From the NCBI RefSeq assembly GCF_016862375.1, contig NZ_BOMV01000035.1:62001-126000 (forward strand): DNA of 64,000 nt. The letters are read 5' to 3'. Each line of letters starts with the position of its first letter. Within the stretch, counting starts at the first letter, position 1. This stretch comes from Paractinoplanes rishiriensis. Its GTDB lineage: Bacteria > Actinomycetota > Actinomycetes > Mycobacteriales > Micromonosporaceae. Made by a program: the position numbers and the translations under genes. A model generated the notes under the pieces. That model was not told where the DNA came from, made no database searches, and was given only the letters and a program-made list of their open reading frames with translations. Below, one piece after another: positions 42,814 to 52,720 of this stretch.

Positions 42814-45800
42814 TGACGATCCCGCAGGCGCTGCTCGAAGACCGCGTACGCCTCCCGCATGTCCGCCTCCCGGTCCAGGGTGACGAACGGCAGCTCATAG
42901 CTGTAGGTGTTGCCGGCCTGGTTGGTGGCGGTGCGCTCCTCGGCGGCGATCCGGTCGCCCTTCTTCCGCCAAACGGTGAGGACCGAATTGGGTACGAGCC
43001 GGCCGTTGGCATCGTAGAAGTAGACGTTGCCGTCATAGCCCCGGAGCACGGCGAACTGGGTCCGATAGATCGAACACAACTCGTCAGCAGTCAACCCGAG
43101 CGCCAGCGCTACCAACGCATCAATCTCCACCAGAGCCTGCCGCCGGTCGGCCGCAACCCGCAACGGTGTCGTCGGCGTCCACTCCGGCCCAACCTGCCCT
43201 AACGTCGCCTGCTGATTGTGGTCGAGCCCTCCGGTCCATCGATCGCGACAGAACTCGACTGAATAGCACGCTCTCCAAAGATCGGCGTAGGCGTCCGTGA
43301 CGGCGTTCAGACGCAGAGCGCGGAGGAGCAGGTAGACGTCCAGAGGCTGCCGTCGGCCACGAACCATCCGAGCCACCGCGCCCGCACGGATTGTCGACTT
43401 GGGCGCAACCCGAATTGAGAAGTCGGTGATCAACGCTGAAAGGTATCCGCACACGATGGCAATATCGGATGGGTCGCCGTCAGGCATTCCTATCGAAAAG
43501 ACGCCGTCAACGTGAGCCGGCCCTGGCGGAATCAACCCCGGGATGAAGGTGCGCTCGCCCTGGTTGGCTGCCATCGTGCGCCAGGCGATGCGGTAGTGAT
43601 CGCGGGCCGGGTTGGGGTGCTCCTCGTCGCCCCAGTCGGTGTAGGCGCAGTCGTAGTCGTAGCGGTCACCCCGGCGTTGGTAGGCCGTCGCCGGAGTCGC
43701 GTCAACTGCTAGCGTCTCGAAGTCCGTCACCGACCAGTCTTGGTTGTTGCGCAGCGACTCGTTCGGCTCCTTGTAGAACGGCGTCGACACGAACAGGTGC
43801 GGCCCCTGCAGGATCACGTTATCCCAGGAATCCGGCACGCCCCATTCCGACTCGAAGTACCCCTTGCGCCGATCTGTCGTCTCGTTCCATCCCTGCGAGA
43901 AACGGAGCCCAAGCTCGCCGATACGCGATGCGCGAGACAGCTTTTCGAGGACAGATGCCGTTGACTGGTTTACTGCGTAAACCATCCGGGTCTCCCGAAC
44001 CGGCACGTCGTCGGTCTCCATCGTGGCGTGCCAGGCGCGCAACGTGTCATCGGCAACCCTGGTGACCCGCGAGCGGTGCGGCCGCACGTCCCAACGTCCC
44101 TGGTCGTCCTTGAGACCGGGTTCCGGCCCGGAACCGTCGTGCACCACCGACCGCGCCGCAGTGTCGGGGTGATAAAGCCAACTCGCCTGCGTGAAGCTCG
44201 GCCGACTCTGCCGCGACCCGTGGATGGTGATACCAAAATGCTTGTGATGTTCGATCTCGAAGAGCAGCAGCTCGTTGACGAAGTGCCAGTGGCGGCGCAG
44301 GCGAAGGTACAGCTCGGCGCGGAGCGGGCCAGCTCTCTCGTCGGTGAAGTGTGAGTTGAGGTGGATCATGCCGATTACGCCGCGGGCCGATCCATGTCGC
44401 CACATCACCTCCATGAAGCACCGGTACAGGTCCGGCCGTAGCCCGGCGAGGTGCGGATATTGCGGTCCCGCGCTCACGAACGAACCGATGCAGACCGTAT
44501 CCGCCGTGCCGTCGATGACCAGGTTCAGCACGCCAGGCAAAGCGAGGGTGGCATCCCGCTTGGCGGCTACCTGCGCCTGCGACGGCCTCAGCGCGAGCTG
44601 CCACCACGGGTCGCCCTCGGCCAGCAGCGCCGAAACGTCGACATCGGGCCGCACCCAGGGCGGGTTGCCGACTTGAAGGTCGAAGCCGCCGCGAGCGAAC
44701 ACTGTGGCGAAGTCGAGCTGCCAGTGGAAGAAACCCTGGCGCCGGGCGATGCGCTCGCACACCACCAGCCACGGATGTTCGCGCAGCACCGTCTCGATCG
44801 GTCGGGCCCCGGCAAAACCGATCTCCACCCGTTCGGCCTCGTTGAGTTCGGCCCAGCTCATCCCGGCGCTCAGGGTGGGTCCGGCGGGCTTGCGTTTGCG
44901 CAGTTCAGGGTTGCGGCCCAGCAGCGCCTGCAACCCAGCGATCCACTGCGCGACCGTCGGCGGAGCGATCACAGTGCCGTCCACGGTGGCGGACTCGTCG
45001 GTGAGCGGCCAGAACCACAGGGCCGTCCACGCGTCCATCGCCCGGCGCAGCCGCCGGTAGGCGCCCTCCTCGTCGGCGAGTGCCGCCTCGATCTCCTCCC
45101 GCTGCACCGCCCCGCCGACCGGCAACTCCCCCGCCTGCCACACCGGGATGTGCCGGCGGATCTGCTTCTCGGCGATGTCCACACGGCGATAGGCGATCTG
45201 CCACAGCGATTCGACCCGGTGCGCCAGTTCGGCGTACGCGTCAATGGTTTGCTTGGTGGGTTTGGTTTTGGTGCTGCCCCGCCAGGCCTTAAGGTTCTTC
45301 GCTGCCGCGGGTGCGAGCGCGGCGGCGTCCTTGGCGTCGGCAGCCGAACCCCAACCGTCGGCAGGCAGCAGGAAGTGGTGGATGCCGCCGGTGCCGACCC
45401 GTTCCGCGTCAATGTCCTCGACCAGGGAGGTCAACGGCACCTCGTCCGGCACCGCGCCCAGCCAGGACTTGTCGGTGACCTGGCTGCGCTGGTAGACCGC
45501 CCGGCGCGCCCCGATCAGCGAGTTCCCGCGGCGCAGGTGCAGACCGAACCATGGCGCCGCCAGTCCCTTCACCATCGTGTCCAGCCAGAGGGTGATCTCG
45601 GCGAGTTCCACCGCGGTGCCGTTGAGGTCGACACCGTAGACGTTGTGCAGGGCGAGGTACGCCTTCACCTCCTGCAGACGCGCCGGGTAGTCGTCAGGGT
45701 CGATGGTTTTGCCCTCGTCGGCGAGTTCCTCCTTGCGGCGCTTGAGGTATTGCTCGGCGAGTTGACGTACCGCCTCGATGGCGAACGCGCCCGAGCCGAG

Positions 45801-47528
45801 CGCCGGCTCGCAGATCGTCATGCTGAGGATGTCGGCGGCCGGGGTGCGCACGCCGTTCTGGTCGAGCAGTTCCTCCAGCGCCTGCCCGACGGTGAACTTC
45901 GTCAGCACCTCGAGGGTGTAGTAGGACGCCGACTGCTGCCGTTCCCGGCCAGCCAGCCGGAACACGAACGAGCCTCGCGGGTGCAGCACCGGCTGCGGCT
46001 CGCCGGTTACCTTGTCGATCTGCTTGACGAAGTCGGCGGGCTCGATGCCGTCGGCGCGGTCCACCGGCACCACCCAGGAACCCTTGCTGCCGTCGCCGCC
46101 CTTCGCCACCTCGTACATGTCGGTGTCGGCGAAGAAGCCGGTGTACGACATCAGCCCCTCGTAGACCGCGCCGAGCTGGTTGATGCCCAGTTCCGCGTAC
46201 GAGATGAAGCCTCTGTCTTTACCTCGCCGTTCCTTGCTGAGCAGCAGGTGGGTGAGCACCTCCTGAAGGGCCGCGTTACCGAGACCGACCGCGTCGATGT
46301 GCGCGGTGGCGCTAGGCCGGAACAGGTCGGCGCGCAGCGGGTTGAAGGTGAGTCCCGGCGTAGACAGTGCGTCGTCGCTGTTCGGTTCGGCGGTCCGGTG
46401 GCCCCGGTCGACCAGTCGGAACAGCACGCCCAACGACTCGTAGAGGTGGGTTCCGGTGCGCGCTCGCGGGGTGGCCAACTGGACCTGGACGAGTTCGCGG
46501 AGCCGGTCGAGGCTGTAACCCCGGTCGTATTCGGGGGCGCCGACCGGCAGCACGCCCAGCTCGGGTGAGGCCTCCGCGTAAAGCAGGAACAGGATTCGGT
46601 AGAGGAAGCGCAACGCCTGCTTGGCCAGCGGCTGAGCTTCCGCGGCGGGGAGCGGTGCGAGGCCCTGCGCGCGGCGGCGGGCGACAACCTCGTTGGCGAT
46701 GATCTCGATCGACAGGCGTACGCCCTCGCGGAGATCCTGGGAGACGCCGACGGTGTGTTTGATCGAGTCGGCGAGGACGCCGCTCCACCACAGGTTGCCA
46801 TCCGCGTCCGGGGCGATCGACGCGGCGGACAGGCAGGTGAGTGCTCGGTCGATCTCGCCGCCGCGCCGGGTGTCGTTGCGTTCGCAGACCAGTTGCAGGT
46901 CGACTGCGAGGTAGCGGCCTTCGGCCCAGCGTTCCCGCTCGGTCAGCACCGCCCACCGGCCGGCCAGGATCAGGATCAGTTCGGGGCTGTCGTCCTCGCC
47001 GAACAAGGCCGAGACGAGCTTGGCGGCCGAGGTGAGTTCGTCAACGTCGTCGTCCAAGCGCACCGGCGCGGCCAGCGTCCGGCCGTCCTTGGAAAGGATG
47101 TCCTCGACCGTGACGACCGGCTGGGCGAGCACGACGACCAGAGACGCCCGACCGGTTATGCCGCGGGCCGAGACTCGCAGGATCGGCCCGTCCGCGTTGA
47201 CGACGAGGCCGTGTTCACGCAGCTCCAGGATGCCGATGAGCCGTTGATGGATCGATCCGACTGCGTCTGCGACGGTCTGCGGGTCGGTGGCGCCGAGATC
47301 GGCCTCCACATCAGTCAACTCGCCGAGCTTGGCCAGGTCGGCTTCCAGTTCCTGCCGAGCTTCGGTGAACCGGCTGCGCGGGGTGAGCCGGCGCTCGTCG
47401 GCTTCGGCGTCCCACGCCTTGCGGCGTTCCAGCACCCGTGCGCGGAACGAGTCCTTCGTCGCGTCGGTGGTGAAGTAGTGCTCGGAGATCCAGCCCTCGC
47501 CGACCAGGATCGCGTCGGACATGCTCAT
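42810..47528 (-). CDS. Eco57I-type N6-adenine DNA methyltransferase (DrmMI/PglX-like)
   Basis: A 1572-aa protein. SAM-binding motif I is in EPALGSGAFAIEA near residue 574, followed by YGVDLNGTAVELAEITLWL, and the catalytic motif IV NPPW is near 954, the signature of N6-adenine methyltransferases. Long N-terminal (1-500) and C-terminal (1050-1572) regions probably recognise DNA, as in PglX, DrmMI and type IIL enzymes. There is no obvious PD-(D/E)XK nuclease motif within it. In DISARM the methylase marks host DNA as self. Start and stop overlap the adjoining genes by 4 bp each. Confidence 0.88.
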   Translation of the reverse strand: MSMSDAILVGEGWISEHYFTTDATKDSFRARVLERRKAWDAEADERRLTPRSRFTEARQELEADLAKLGELTDVEADLGATDPQTVADAVGSIHQRLIGILELREHGLVVNADGPILRVSARGITGRASLVVVLAQPVVTVEDILSKDGRTLAAPVRLDDDVDELTSAAKLVSALFGEDDSPELILILAGRWAVLTERERWAEGRYLAVDLQLVCERNDTRRGGEIDRALTCLSAASIAPDADGNLWWSGVLADSIKHTVGVSQDLREGVRLSIEIIANEVVARRRAQGLAPLPAAEAQPLAKQALRFLYRILFLLYAEASPELGVLPVGAPEYDRGYSLDRLRELVQVQLATPRARTGTHLYESLGVLFRLVDRGHRTAEPNSDDALSTPGLTFNPLRADLFRPSATAHIDAVGLGNAALQEVLTHLLLSKERRGKDRGFISYAELGINQLGAVYEGLMSYTGFFADTDMYEVAKGGDGSKGSWVVPVDRADGIEPADFVKQIDKVTGEPQPVLHPRGSFVFRLAGRERQQSASYYTLEVLTKFTVGQALEELLDQNGVRTPAADILSMTICEPALGSGAFAIEAVRQLAEQYLKRRKEELADEGKTIDPDDYPARLQEVKAYLALHNVYGVDLNGTAVELAEITLWLDTMVKGLAAPWFGLHLRRGNSLIGARRAVYQRSQVTDKSWLGAVPDEVPLTSLVEDIDAERVGTGGIHHFLLPADGWGSAADAKDAAALAPAAAKNLKAWRGSTKTKPTKQTIDAYAELAHRVESLWQIAYRRVDIAEKQIRRHIPVWQAGELPVGGAVQREEIEAALADEEGAYRRLRRAMDAWTALWFWPLTDESATVDGTVIAPPTVAQWIAGLQALLGRNPELRKRKPAGPTLSAGMSWAELNEAERVEIGFAGARPIETVLREHPWLVVCERIARRQGFFHWQLDFATVFARGGFDLQVGNPPWVRPDVDVSALLAEGDPWWQLALRPSQAQVAAKRDATLALPGVLNLVIDGTADTVCIGSFVSAGPQYPHLAGLRPDLYRCFMEVMWRHGSARGVIGMIHLNSHFTDERAGPLRAELYLRLRRHWHFVNELLLFEIEHHKHFGITIHGSRQSRPSFTQASWLYHPDTAARSVVHDGSGPEPGLKDDQGRWDVRPHRSRVTRVADDTLRAWHATMETDDVPVRETRMVYAVNQSTASVLEKLSRASRIGELGLRFSQGWNETTDRRKGYFESEWGVPDSWDNVILQGPHLFVSTPFYKEPNESLRNNQDWSVTDFETLAVDATPATAYQRRGDRYDYDCAYTDWGDEEHPNPARDHYRIAWRTMAANQGERTFIPGLIPPGPAHVDGVFSIGMPDGDPSDIAIVCGYLSALITDFSIRVAPKSTIRAGAVARMVRGRRQPLDVYLLLRALRLNAVTDAYADLWRACYSVEFCRDRWTGGLDHNQQATLGQVGPEWTPTTPLRVAADRRQALVEIDALVALALGLTADELCSIYRTQFAVLRGYDGNVYFYDANGRLVPNSVLTVWRKKGDRIAAEERTATNQAGNTYSYELPFVTLDREADMREAYAVFEQRLRDRQ

Positions 47529-50413
47529 CGCTGCGCCTCGGCGAGAGGTACGACCACCAGCAGCGGGCGTACGAGTTGCCGGTCCGGGTTCATTTCGGTG
47601 ACCAGCCGTTGTTCCTGGGCGATGCTGACCCGGCGCTGTTTAAGATCACGGCGTTGGACGAGGGCGTCGGCGTCGTCCTGCCATTGAGCGAGCCGGTGTG
47701 ACCACTGCTCGACGCGGTGTGCGACGTCCTTCTCGGCCACCGCGAACAGGTCGCGCATCTGTTCACGAGCATGGTGCACGGCCCGTGGGATGAATCGGCT
47801 CAATGCCTCCGCGTCGGGCACCGGGCCGGGATTGGCCCGCGGGGTGTCGAAGCCCAGCGCGGCCAGCGCCGTGGCAGCCGACGGGTGCGGGTTTACCAGG
47901 GCGAACGACTCGTCGTCGGGGAACGGGAATTCGACGGTCAGCCAGGCCGCCGAGACGACCTGGCCACGCCGGTTGGTGAGCGTGCCGAGCAGCAGCACGG
48001 TCGGTTCGTCGACGTCGCCCCGGACCGCGAACACCTGGTTGCGGCCCAGCCCGGCCAGGGCTCGGTCCGAAGCCCAGTCCAATACCGGGTGCAGTGGGCT
48101 CAGATAGTGCGCGTCCGGCCAGCTGGAGCCGGTGTCGTCGCGCAGCGCCTGTTCCAGCCGGTCCGTTCCGCGGGCCTGGGTGGTGGCCAGAACGAGTTTG
48201 TCGGTGACCCGCCGGTCGGCGAGATAGCTCTGCGGCAGCACGTCGAGCCGTTGCACCAGATCGGGTGGCGGGATCAGCTCGGCGGTGCCGAAAGCGGGAT
48301 CGCGCCGCCAGGCGACACCGTTGTTGTGTACCGGCCCGGTCGGGTCGACGAAGGCGGCGTGCAGCGCCTCTTCGAGGTACGAGACCTCGTCCGGGTAGAG
48401 CCCTGACCCGGCGTTCACGGTCGTCTCGGCCAGCGGTTCCTCGTCGGAGTCGTCGGCGTCGACGATGCCGAAGAAGATTGCCGACAGATCGTCGCCGGCC
48501 AGCACCTCGTCCGGCGTCCGCACCACCTCGTCCAGGGCACGCTGCCCAGCCAGGACCGTGCGGATGGCATCCTCCTCGCCCTTGACGTCGTACTGGCCCA
48601 TCAGCGAGGCAGCGTCGCCGAGTGCGCGGTGCGCCTCGTTCTCCTTGTCGACCAGCTTCGCCAGGATGCGGATGTCGCCGGCGAAGCGTTCGCTGTCCGG
48701 CTCCAGTAGCAGGGCGGTGATCCGGGGCCGGTCCCGCTGTCTGTACCGGTCGATGCGGCCGTTGCGCTGCTCGATCCGGATGAGGCTCCACGGGATGTCG
48801 AAGTGGATCAGCTCGTGACACTGGGCGTGCAGGTTGACGCCCTCGGAGGCGACGTCCCCGGTGACCAGGACCCGGACCGGGGCGTGCTCCTGCTTGAAGG
48901 CGTCCACCACGCGCTGTTGCTCGTCGTCGGGCAGTCCCCCGTGCATGATCGCGACGGCCTCAGTGGGTAAATCGAGATCGGCCGGCAGGTGTTCGTGCAA
49001 CCACGTCAGGGTGGCGACCCGTTCGGCGAAGATCACCGCCCGCATCCGCGAACCGGATCCGACGCCGATCTCCCGGAGCCGCTGGACCAGTCGGGTGTAC
49101 TTGGCCGAGCCCGCCGTCAGCGCCGTCGCGTTGAGAGCGGCCAGCCGCTGCAGGGCCGCTCGTTCGACCGTGCCGGCGGCGTCCTGCCGAAGCCGCCCCA
49201 GACGCTGCCGGACGGTCTCGGCCAACGCGGCCGGTGACGACAGGAAAGCCTTGGCGAGCGTCCACGGGAAGAGCGAAGCGTTCTGTCCCGAGTAGGGGGT
49301 GCGCTGGTCGGGCGGCCAAAGCCAGACGTCCTCGAGTTCGCGGGCGACCGCGTTCTCCGCCGGGCTCGCGGGCACCAGTAGGTTCTCCGGCTCTTGCCGC
49401 TCCGCCCAGTCCGCACCGACGACCCTGGCCACCTCGTCGCTGTGCCGGTGGCGGCGGATCACCAGACGTTCGATCTCCGCAGCCACCAGGTCGCCGTCGG
49501 GTGGGATAGCGGACGGATCGAGCAGCCGAACCAGTTCGGCGAAGGACTCCTTGCGCCCGTTGTGCGGGGTAGCTGAGGCCAAGATCAGCGTTTCCGCATT
49601 GCGCGACAGGGTGCGGGCCAGCCGGTTGTTCTGGGTGGACGCATTCGCGAGGTTGTGCGATTCGTCGATGACGACCGCGTCCCAGCGTTGCTTCCTCAGA
49701 CTGGCCGCGTACCGCTCCAACTTCAGGGTGTCGATCGAGATGATCGCCCGCCGGAAATAGGTGAACGGGTTGCGGTTCGCGGGAAGCTTCTGCCGGACTC
49801 GCTGGATGCCGGCAGAGTCGAGCCGGACGAACGGCAGCGCGAATCGTGACCACAATTCCTGCTGCATCTGTTCGAGCACGTGGCGGGGCGTGACGATGAG
49901 GATCCGTTCCCCTCGGCCCCGACGCACGAGCTCCGAGAGAATCATGCCGATCTCCAGGGTTTTGCCCAGCCCGACCGCGTCAGCCAGGAGGATCCGCGGG
50001 CGAAGATTGTCCGGGTCGAGGGCCTTGCGCACGGCAGCCTGTTGGTAGCTCAAGGGTGTGGCCAGGGCCTGCGTGGCGACAGTTAGCGAACGCTCGGCCA
50101 GCGGAATTGCGGTCTTGCGGTAGGTGGACTCGAGCCAGAGCCGCGCCTTGCGGTACCGCGGGCTGTCGTCCGCCACGACGCTCGCGGCGGCAGGGTCGAG
50201 CGGTGCGATGCGGTCGAGAGAGGCGTAGAAGCTGGCCGTGACGTCACGCACGAGTTCACCGAGGCCACGGACGTGCACGAGAAGTCCGTCCGCAGTCTCC
50301 TCCGCGGTCTGCACCAGCCATTCCTCGTCCCGGATGATCACGACCGACCCCGGTGCCAATTCGAGTGGCGCCTCGGCAGCGACATTGTGCACGTCGTTGT
50401 CCCGCTTTCCCAT
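47525..50413 (-). CDS. SNF2-family helicase (DrmD-like)
   Basis: A 962-aa superfamily 2 protein: Walker A ADAVGLGKTLE near 151, DESH box VIDESHNLA near 248, motif III LILASATPHNG, and C-terminal lobe motifs SEGVNLHAQCHELIHFD and RIEQRNGRIDRYRQ near 548. This is the HepA/SNF2-like architecture of DrmD in class 1 DISARM. ATG 50413 begins the conserved protein; the open frame continues to 51070 but that part lies antisense-like over the next gene and is arginine/serine-rich. No strong ribosome binding site is seen. It overlaps the methyltransferase gene by 4 bp. Confidence 0.88.
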   Translation of the reverse strand: MGKRDNDVHNVAAEAPLELAPGSVVIIRDEEWLVQTAEETADGLLVHVRGLGELVRDVTASFYASLDRIAPLDPAAASVVADDSPRYRKARLWLESTYRKTAIPLAERSLTVATQALATPLSYQQAAVRKALDPDNLRPRILLADAVGLGKTLEIGMILSELVRRGRGERILIVTPRHVLEQMQQELWSRFALPFVRLDSAGIQRVRQKLPANRNPFTYFRRAIISIDTLKLERYAASLRKQRWDAVVIDESHNLANASTQNNRLARTLSRNAETLILASATPHNGRKESFAELVRLLDPSAIPPDGDLVAAEIERLVIRRHRHSDEVARVVGADWAERQEPENLLVPASPAENAVARELEDVWLWPPDQRTPYSGQNASLFPWTLAKAFLSSPAALAETVRQRLGRLRQDAAGTVERAALQRLAALNATALTAGSAKYTRLVQRLREIGVGSGSRMRAVIFAERVATLTWLHEHLPADLDLPTEAVAIMHGGLPDDEQQRVVDAFKQEHAPVRVLVTGDVASEGVNLHAQCHELIHFDIPWSLIRIEQRNGRIDRYRQRDRPRITALLLEPDSERFAGDIRILAKLVDKENEAHRALGDAASLMGQYDVKGEEDAIRTVLAGQRALDEVVRTPDEVLAGDDLSAIFFGIVDADDSDEEPLAETTVNAGSGLYPDEVSYLEEALHAAFVDPTGPVHNNGVAWRRDPAFGTAELIPPPDLVQRLDVLPQSYLADRRVTDKLVLATTQARGTDRLEQALRDDTGSSWPDAHYLSPLHPVLDWASDRALAGLGRNQVFAVRGDVDEPTVLLLGTLTNRRGQVVSAAWLTVEFPFPDDESFALVNPHPSAATALAALGFDTPRANPGPVPDAEALSRFIPRAVHHAREQMRDLFAVAEKDVAHRVEQWSHRLAQWQDDADALVQRRDLKQRRVSIAQEQRLVTEMNPDRQLVRPLLVVVPLAEAQR

Positions 50414-50537
50414 CGAAATCTTTCGAGACTTAATCCTATGTGGATCTATGCCCGGTATAGACCGTCCTTCCAGCCCTTGCCACGGATGAATGGGCTGCCG
50501 AGTACTACGAAAGGCGGACACGCCGCAGGTCAAGCGG

Positions 50538-51662
50538 TCAGTTTCTGGTTCTGTCGGCCACGACCTCAACGCGGGAAACTCGCTCGATCCGTCCGCGCAC
50601 AGCCGTGCCGGTGACCCGTACGTGTTGCCGGCGACCGTGTGCGTCGACGAGCCGTTGATAGAGGGCGTCCGGAAGCAACACCCGGACGGACCGCTCCGAG
50701 GAGCCGTATACGGTGGAGATCGATCCGCGTACGGTCGCCTGGCCGCCCTCGCCGGCCTCTCGCCGCAGCCGGCTGACCTGACCTTCGATCGTGACCTCCC
50801 CGTCCGGAACCGCCACCCTGAGCTGCTCTGCTGCGGTACGCAGGATCTCGATCCGGCGCGTGTTGAAGCGAAACGACCTGGCCGGCACGGAAGACGGGAG
50901 CTGACCAGCCCAGTTGAACCGGACGTCGTAGGGAACGCCGTCCCGGCCGAGCCGGGCCAGCGCATCACAGACGTTCGCCGAAACCCCCTCACCCGTGCGG
51001 CGCAGGAACAGCCCGATATCGAAGTCGCGCTGCGCCTCGCCGGAGGCGGCGAAACACGCCCGTACCGCACGGTGCATCTGCAAGGACACCCGGCGGGCGA
51101 AAGGCAACTCGGCGTTCACGGCGACGCGCGGAACGGCGAGCTGAGCAGCAATCGCCCAGCTTCCAGCGCGCGGGGTTCCCAATCGCACCGTACGAGCGAA
51201 GTCGAACGCGCTGTCCGGCCGACGTCCCTGCATCAACATCGGCCGCTCGTTCATCAGTGCGTACGTGGACGAGACGACCAACTCCCGGACCCCCGCCAAC
51301 GCATCCACCGCGTTGAAGAGGGGAATCGTCCCGGAAGGTCCGTCGGGCAGGAGCCGGAAGGACAGTGTGTCCGCGCCGGTGTCCGCTAAGTCGTCCAAGA
51401 GCAGCCGGATCGGGCGCTCCTCCACGGCTGCGACGGTGGCGAGGAAATCGGAGATGCGGCTCGCGTAGTCGCGCAGCTCCCGATCGCCGGGGACCAACAC
51501 CTGGAACTCGCCGTCGTTCTCCCGTCGTGACCACAGGGTGGCCCGTTCGAGACGCTCTTGCGGGGCCCAACCGTTGGACAACAGATACTGATTCAGCGTT
51601 TCCGGCGTCAGGGCCGACGCGGCGCGCAGCTCTTCGTCACTGACCAGGGCAGGCGGCGTCAC
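50538..51662 (-). CDS. Hypothetical protein of defence operon
   Basis: A 374-aa protein without recognised domain. The C-terminal 100 residues are strand-rich with basic patches (RVLLPDALYQRLV, VRVTGTAVRGRIERVSRVEV), reminiscent of an OB-like or beta-barrel domain. It begins with ATGA overlap after the DUF4365-like gene and lies 124 bp before the SNF2 helicase. Co-direction suggests that it is part of the same system, possibly in target recognition; unproven. Confidence 0.75.
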   Translation of the reverse strand: MTPPALVSDEELRAASALTPETLNQYLLSNGWAPQERLERATLWSRRENDGEFQVLVPGDRELRDYASRISDFLATVAAVEERPIRLLLDDLADTGADTLSFRLLPDGPSGTIPLFNAVDALAGVRELVVSSTYALMNERPMLMQGRRPDSAFDFARTVRLGTPRAGSWAIAAQLAVPRVAVNAELPFARRVSLQMHRAVRACFAASGEAQRDFDIGLFLRRTGEGVSANVCDALARLGRDGVPYDVRFNWAGQLPSSVPARSFRFNTRRIEILRTAAEQLRVAVPDGEVTIEGQVSRLRREAGEGGQATVRGSISTVYGSSERSVRVLLPDALYQRLVDAHGRRQHVRVTGTAVRGRIERVSRVEVVADRTRN

Positions 51663-52174
51663 GACGCGGACACCCGTTGCGCGGGGACCGGGCCGAGCAA
51701 TGACCGCAGGCCGTTCACGGTCAAGAGGTTGCGCTTGGGTACGGAGACCGTGACGTTGCGCTGCTCCGTCCGGTCGAGCACCGGCGAATCCCGTAAGGAA
51801 GCCCAGTAGCCGCAGTGGCTGAGGCGCATTGAATCCTCGTCCGCCTCCGCGTACTGGCTGACGTCCGATGGCACGATGATCAGAAAGAGGTAGCGAGACA
51901 CGGCGAACCCCTCGCCGGCGATGTTGTTGTAGTGGTCCACCTTCATCGGGTACTGCCAGTGAAGATCAGTTCCCTTGGGGCTCGACCACGACTTGACCTG
52001 TGCCTCGATCTTGGGGAACCGGACCGTGCCACGAATCCCCGGAAAGTCGATGGAGAAGTCCACACCTGTGTGGTCGACGTCTTGCTGACCAGCGATCAGG
52101 CCGGCAGCGCTGGCCAACACTCGGACGAAACTCTCGCCGAAATATCCTTGATGGTTGTATTTGGCGTAGCTCAT
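51659..52174 (-). CDS. DUF4365-like PD-(D/E)XK nuclease-fold protein
   Basis: A 171-aa protein. GYFGESFVRVLASAAGL (about 11-27), GVDFSIDFPG (about 37-46) and IEAQVKSWS (about 55-63) reproduce the DUF4365 pattern of Glu, Asp and Gln-x-Lys residues in a restriction-endonuclease-like fold. DUF4365 proteins occur in defence loci, alone or fused to effectors. ATG 52174 was chosen because the family sequence begins there; ATG 52222 in frame adds 16 less typical residues. It is the first gene of the minus-strand defence run and is divergent from the EACC1-caspase pair. Confidence 0.8.
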   Translation of the reverse strand: MSYAKYNHQGYFGESFVRVLASAAGLIAGQQDVDHTGVDFSIDFPGIRGTVRFPKIEAQVKSWSSPKGTDLHWQYPMKVDHYNNIAGEGFAVSRYLFLIIVPSDVSQYAEADEDSMRLSHCGYWASLRDSPVLDRTEQRNVTVSVPKRNLLTVNGLRSLLGPVPAQRVSAS

Positions 52175-52369
52175 ACACCCTGTCCCAGGTCCGCACCGGA
52201 AGCGCTCCGTGGGCGTAAACATTACTTCTGGTCACTGTCGCGGAGAACCCCCCGTCGCAGGTCTTCCCGCCAAGCCCGTCAGCTACGCGATCACGCCTCG
52301 TCCGGTCAGTCGCCAAGCCGACATCACGGACGCCTGGCGTTCCTTTGCGCGAGCGAGGATTATCGCCGC

Positions 52370-52720
52370 GTGCATGCGGAGATCGCGCTCGGTGACAACA
52401 CGACGAACGAGCTGGGCTCGCTCTATTCCTGGCTGCAACGCGATGACGAGTTTCGTGGAAGGGTCAGGACCGTGACGTCCGACCTGAAACCCGGCGACAT
52501 GGGCAGCGTCACGGAAGTCCTGACGGTGGCGCTCGGCAGCGGTGGTGCGGTGGCCACCCTCGGCGGCACGCTGAACGCCTGGATCGGGGCACGGCGGACC
52601 AAGGTCAACGTAGAGATCACGAACGGCGACCGGACCTGCCGCGTCGAGATCGACACGGCCAACGCTGCCGCCGCCGCTGAACTGCTGCAAGAGGCGGTTG
52701 CAGCTACCGGCGGACTGTGA
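52370..52720 (+). CDS. Effector-associated constant component EACC1 protein
   Basis: A 116-aa protein matching EACC1: ELGSLYSWLQRDDEFRGRV, a linker, then a Gly/Ala-rich hydrophobic segment (TVALGSGGAVATLGGTLNAWI) that could lie in the membrane, and a short strand-rich tail ending with the DTANAAAAAELL helix. EACC1 proteins accompany caspase or peptidase effectors in predicted actinobacterial conflict systems. GTG 52370 has GAGGA about 10 bp upstream. The stop overlaps the caspase gene start. Confidence 0.8.
   Translation: MHAEIALGDNTTNELGSLYSWLQRDDEFRGRVRTVTSDLKPGDMGSVTEVLTVALGSGGAVATLGGTLNAWIGARRTKVNVEITNGDRTCRVEIDTANAAAAAELLQEAVAATGGL

Noticed and set aside
44451..46568. 705-codon plus-strand open frame opposite the methyltransferase
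   Set aside because: Shadow composition; the opposite frame has SAM and NPPW motifs.
50414..51070. N-terminal extension of the SNF2 helicase frame
   Set aside because: The extension overlaps the 50538-51662 gene in another frame, is Arg/Ser/Pro-rich and lacks homology-like sequence; ATG 50413 begins the conserved protein.
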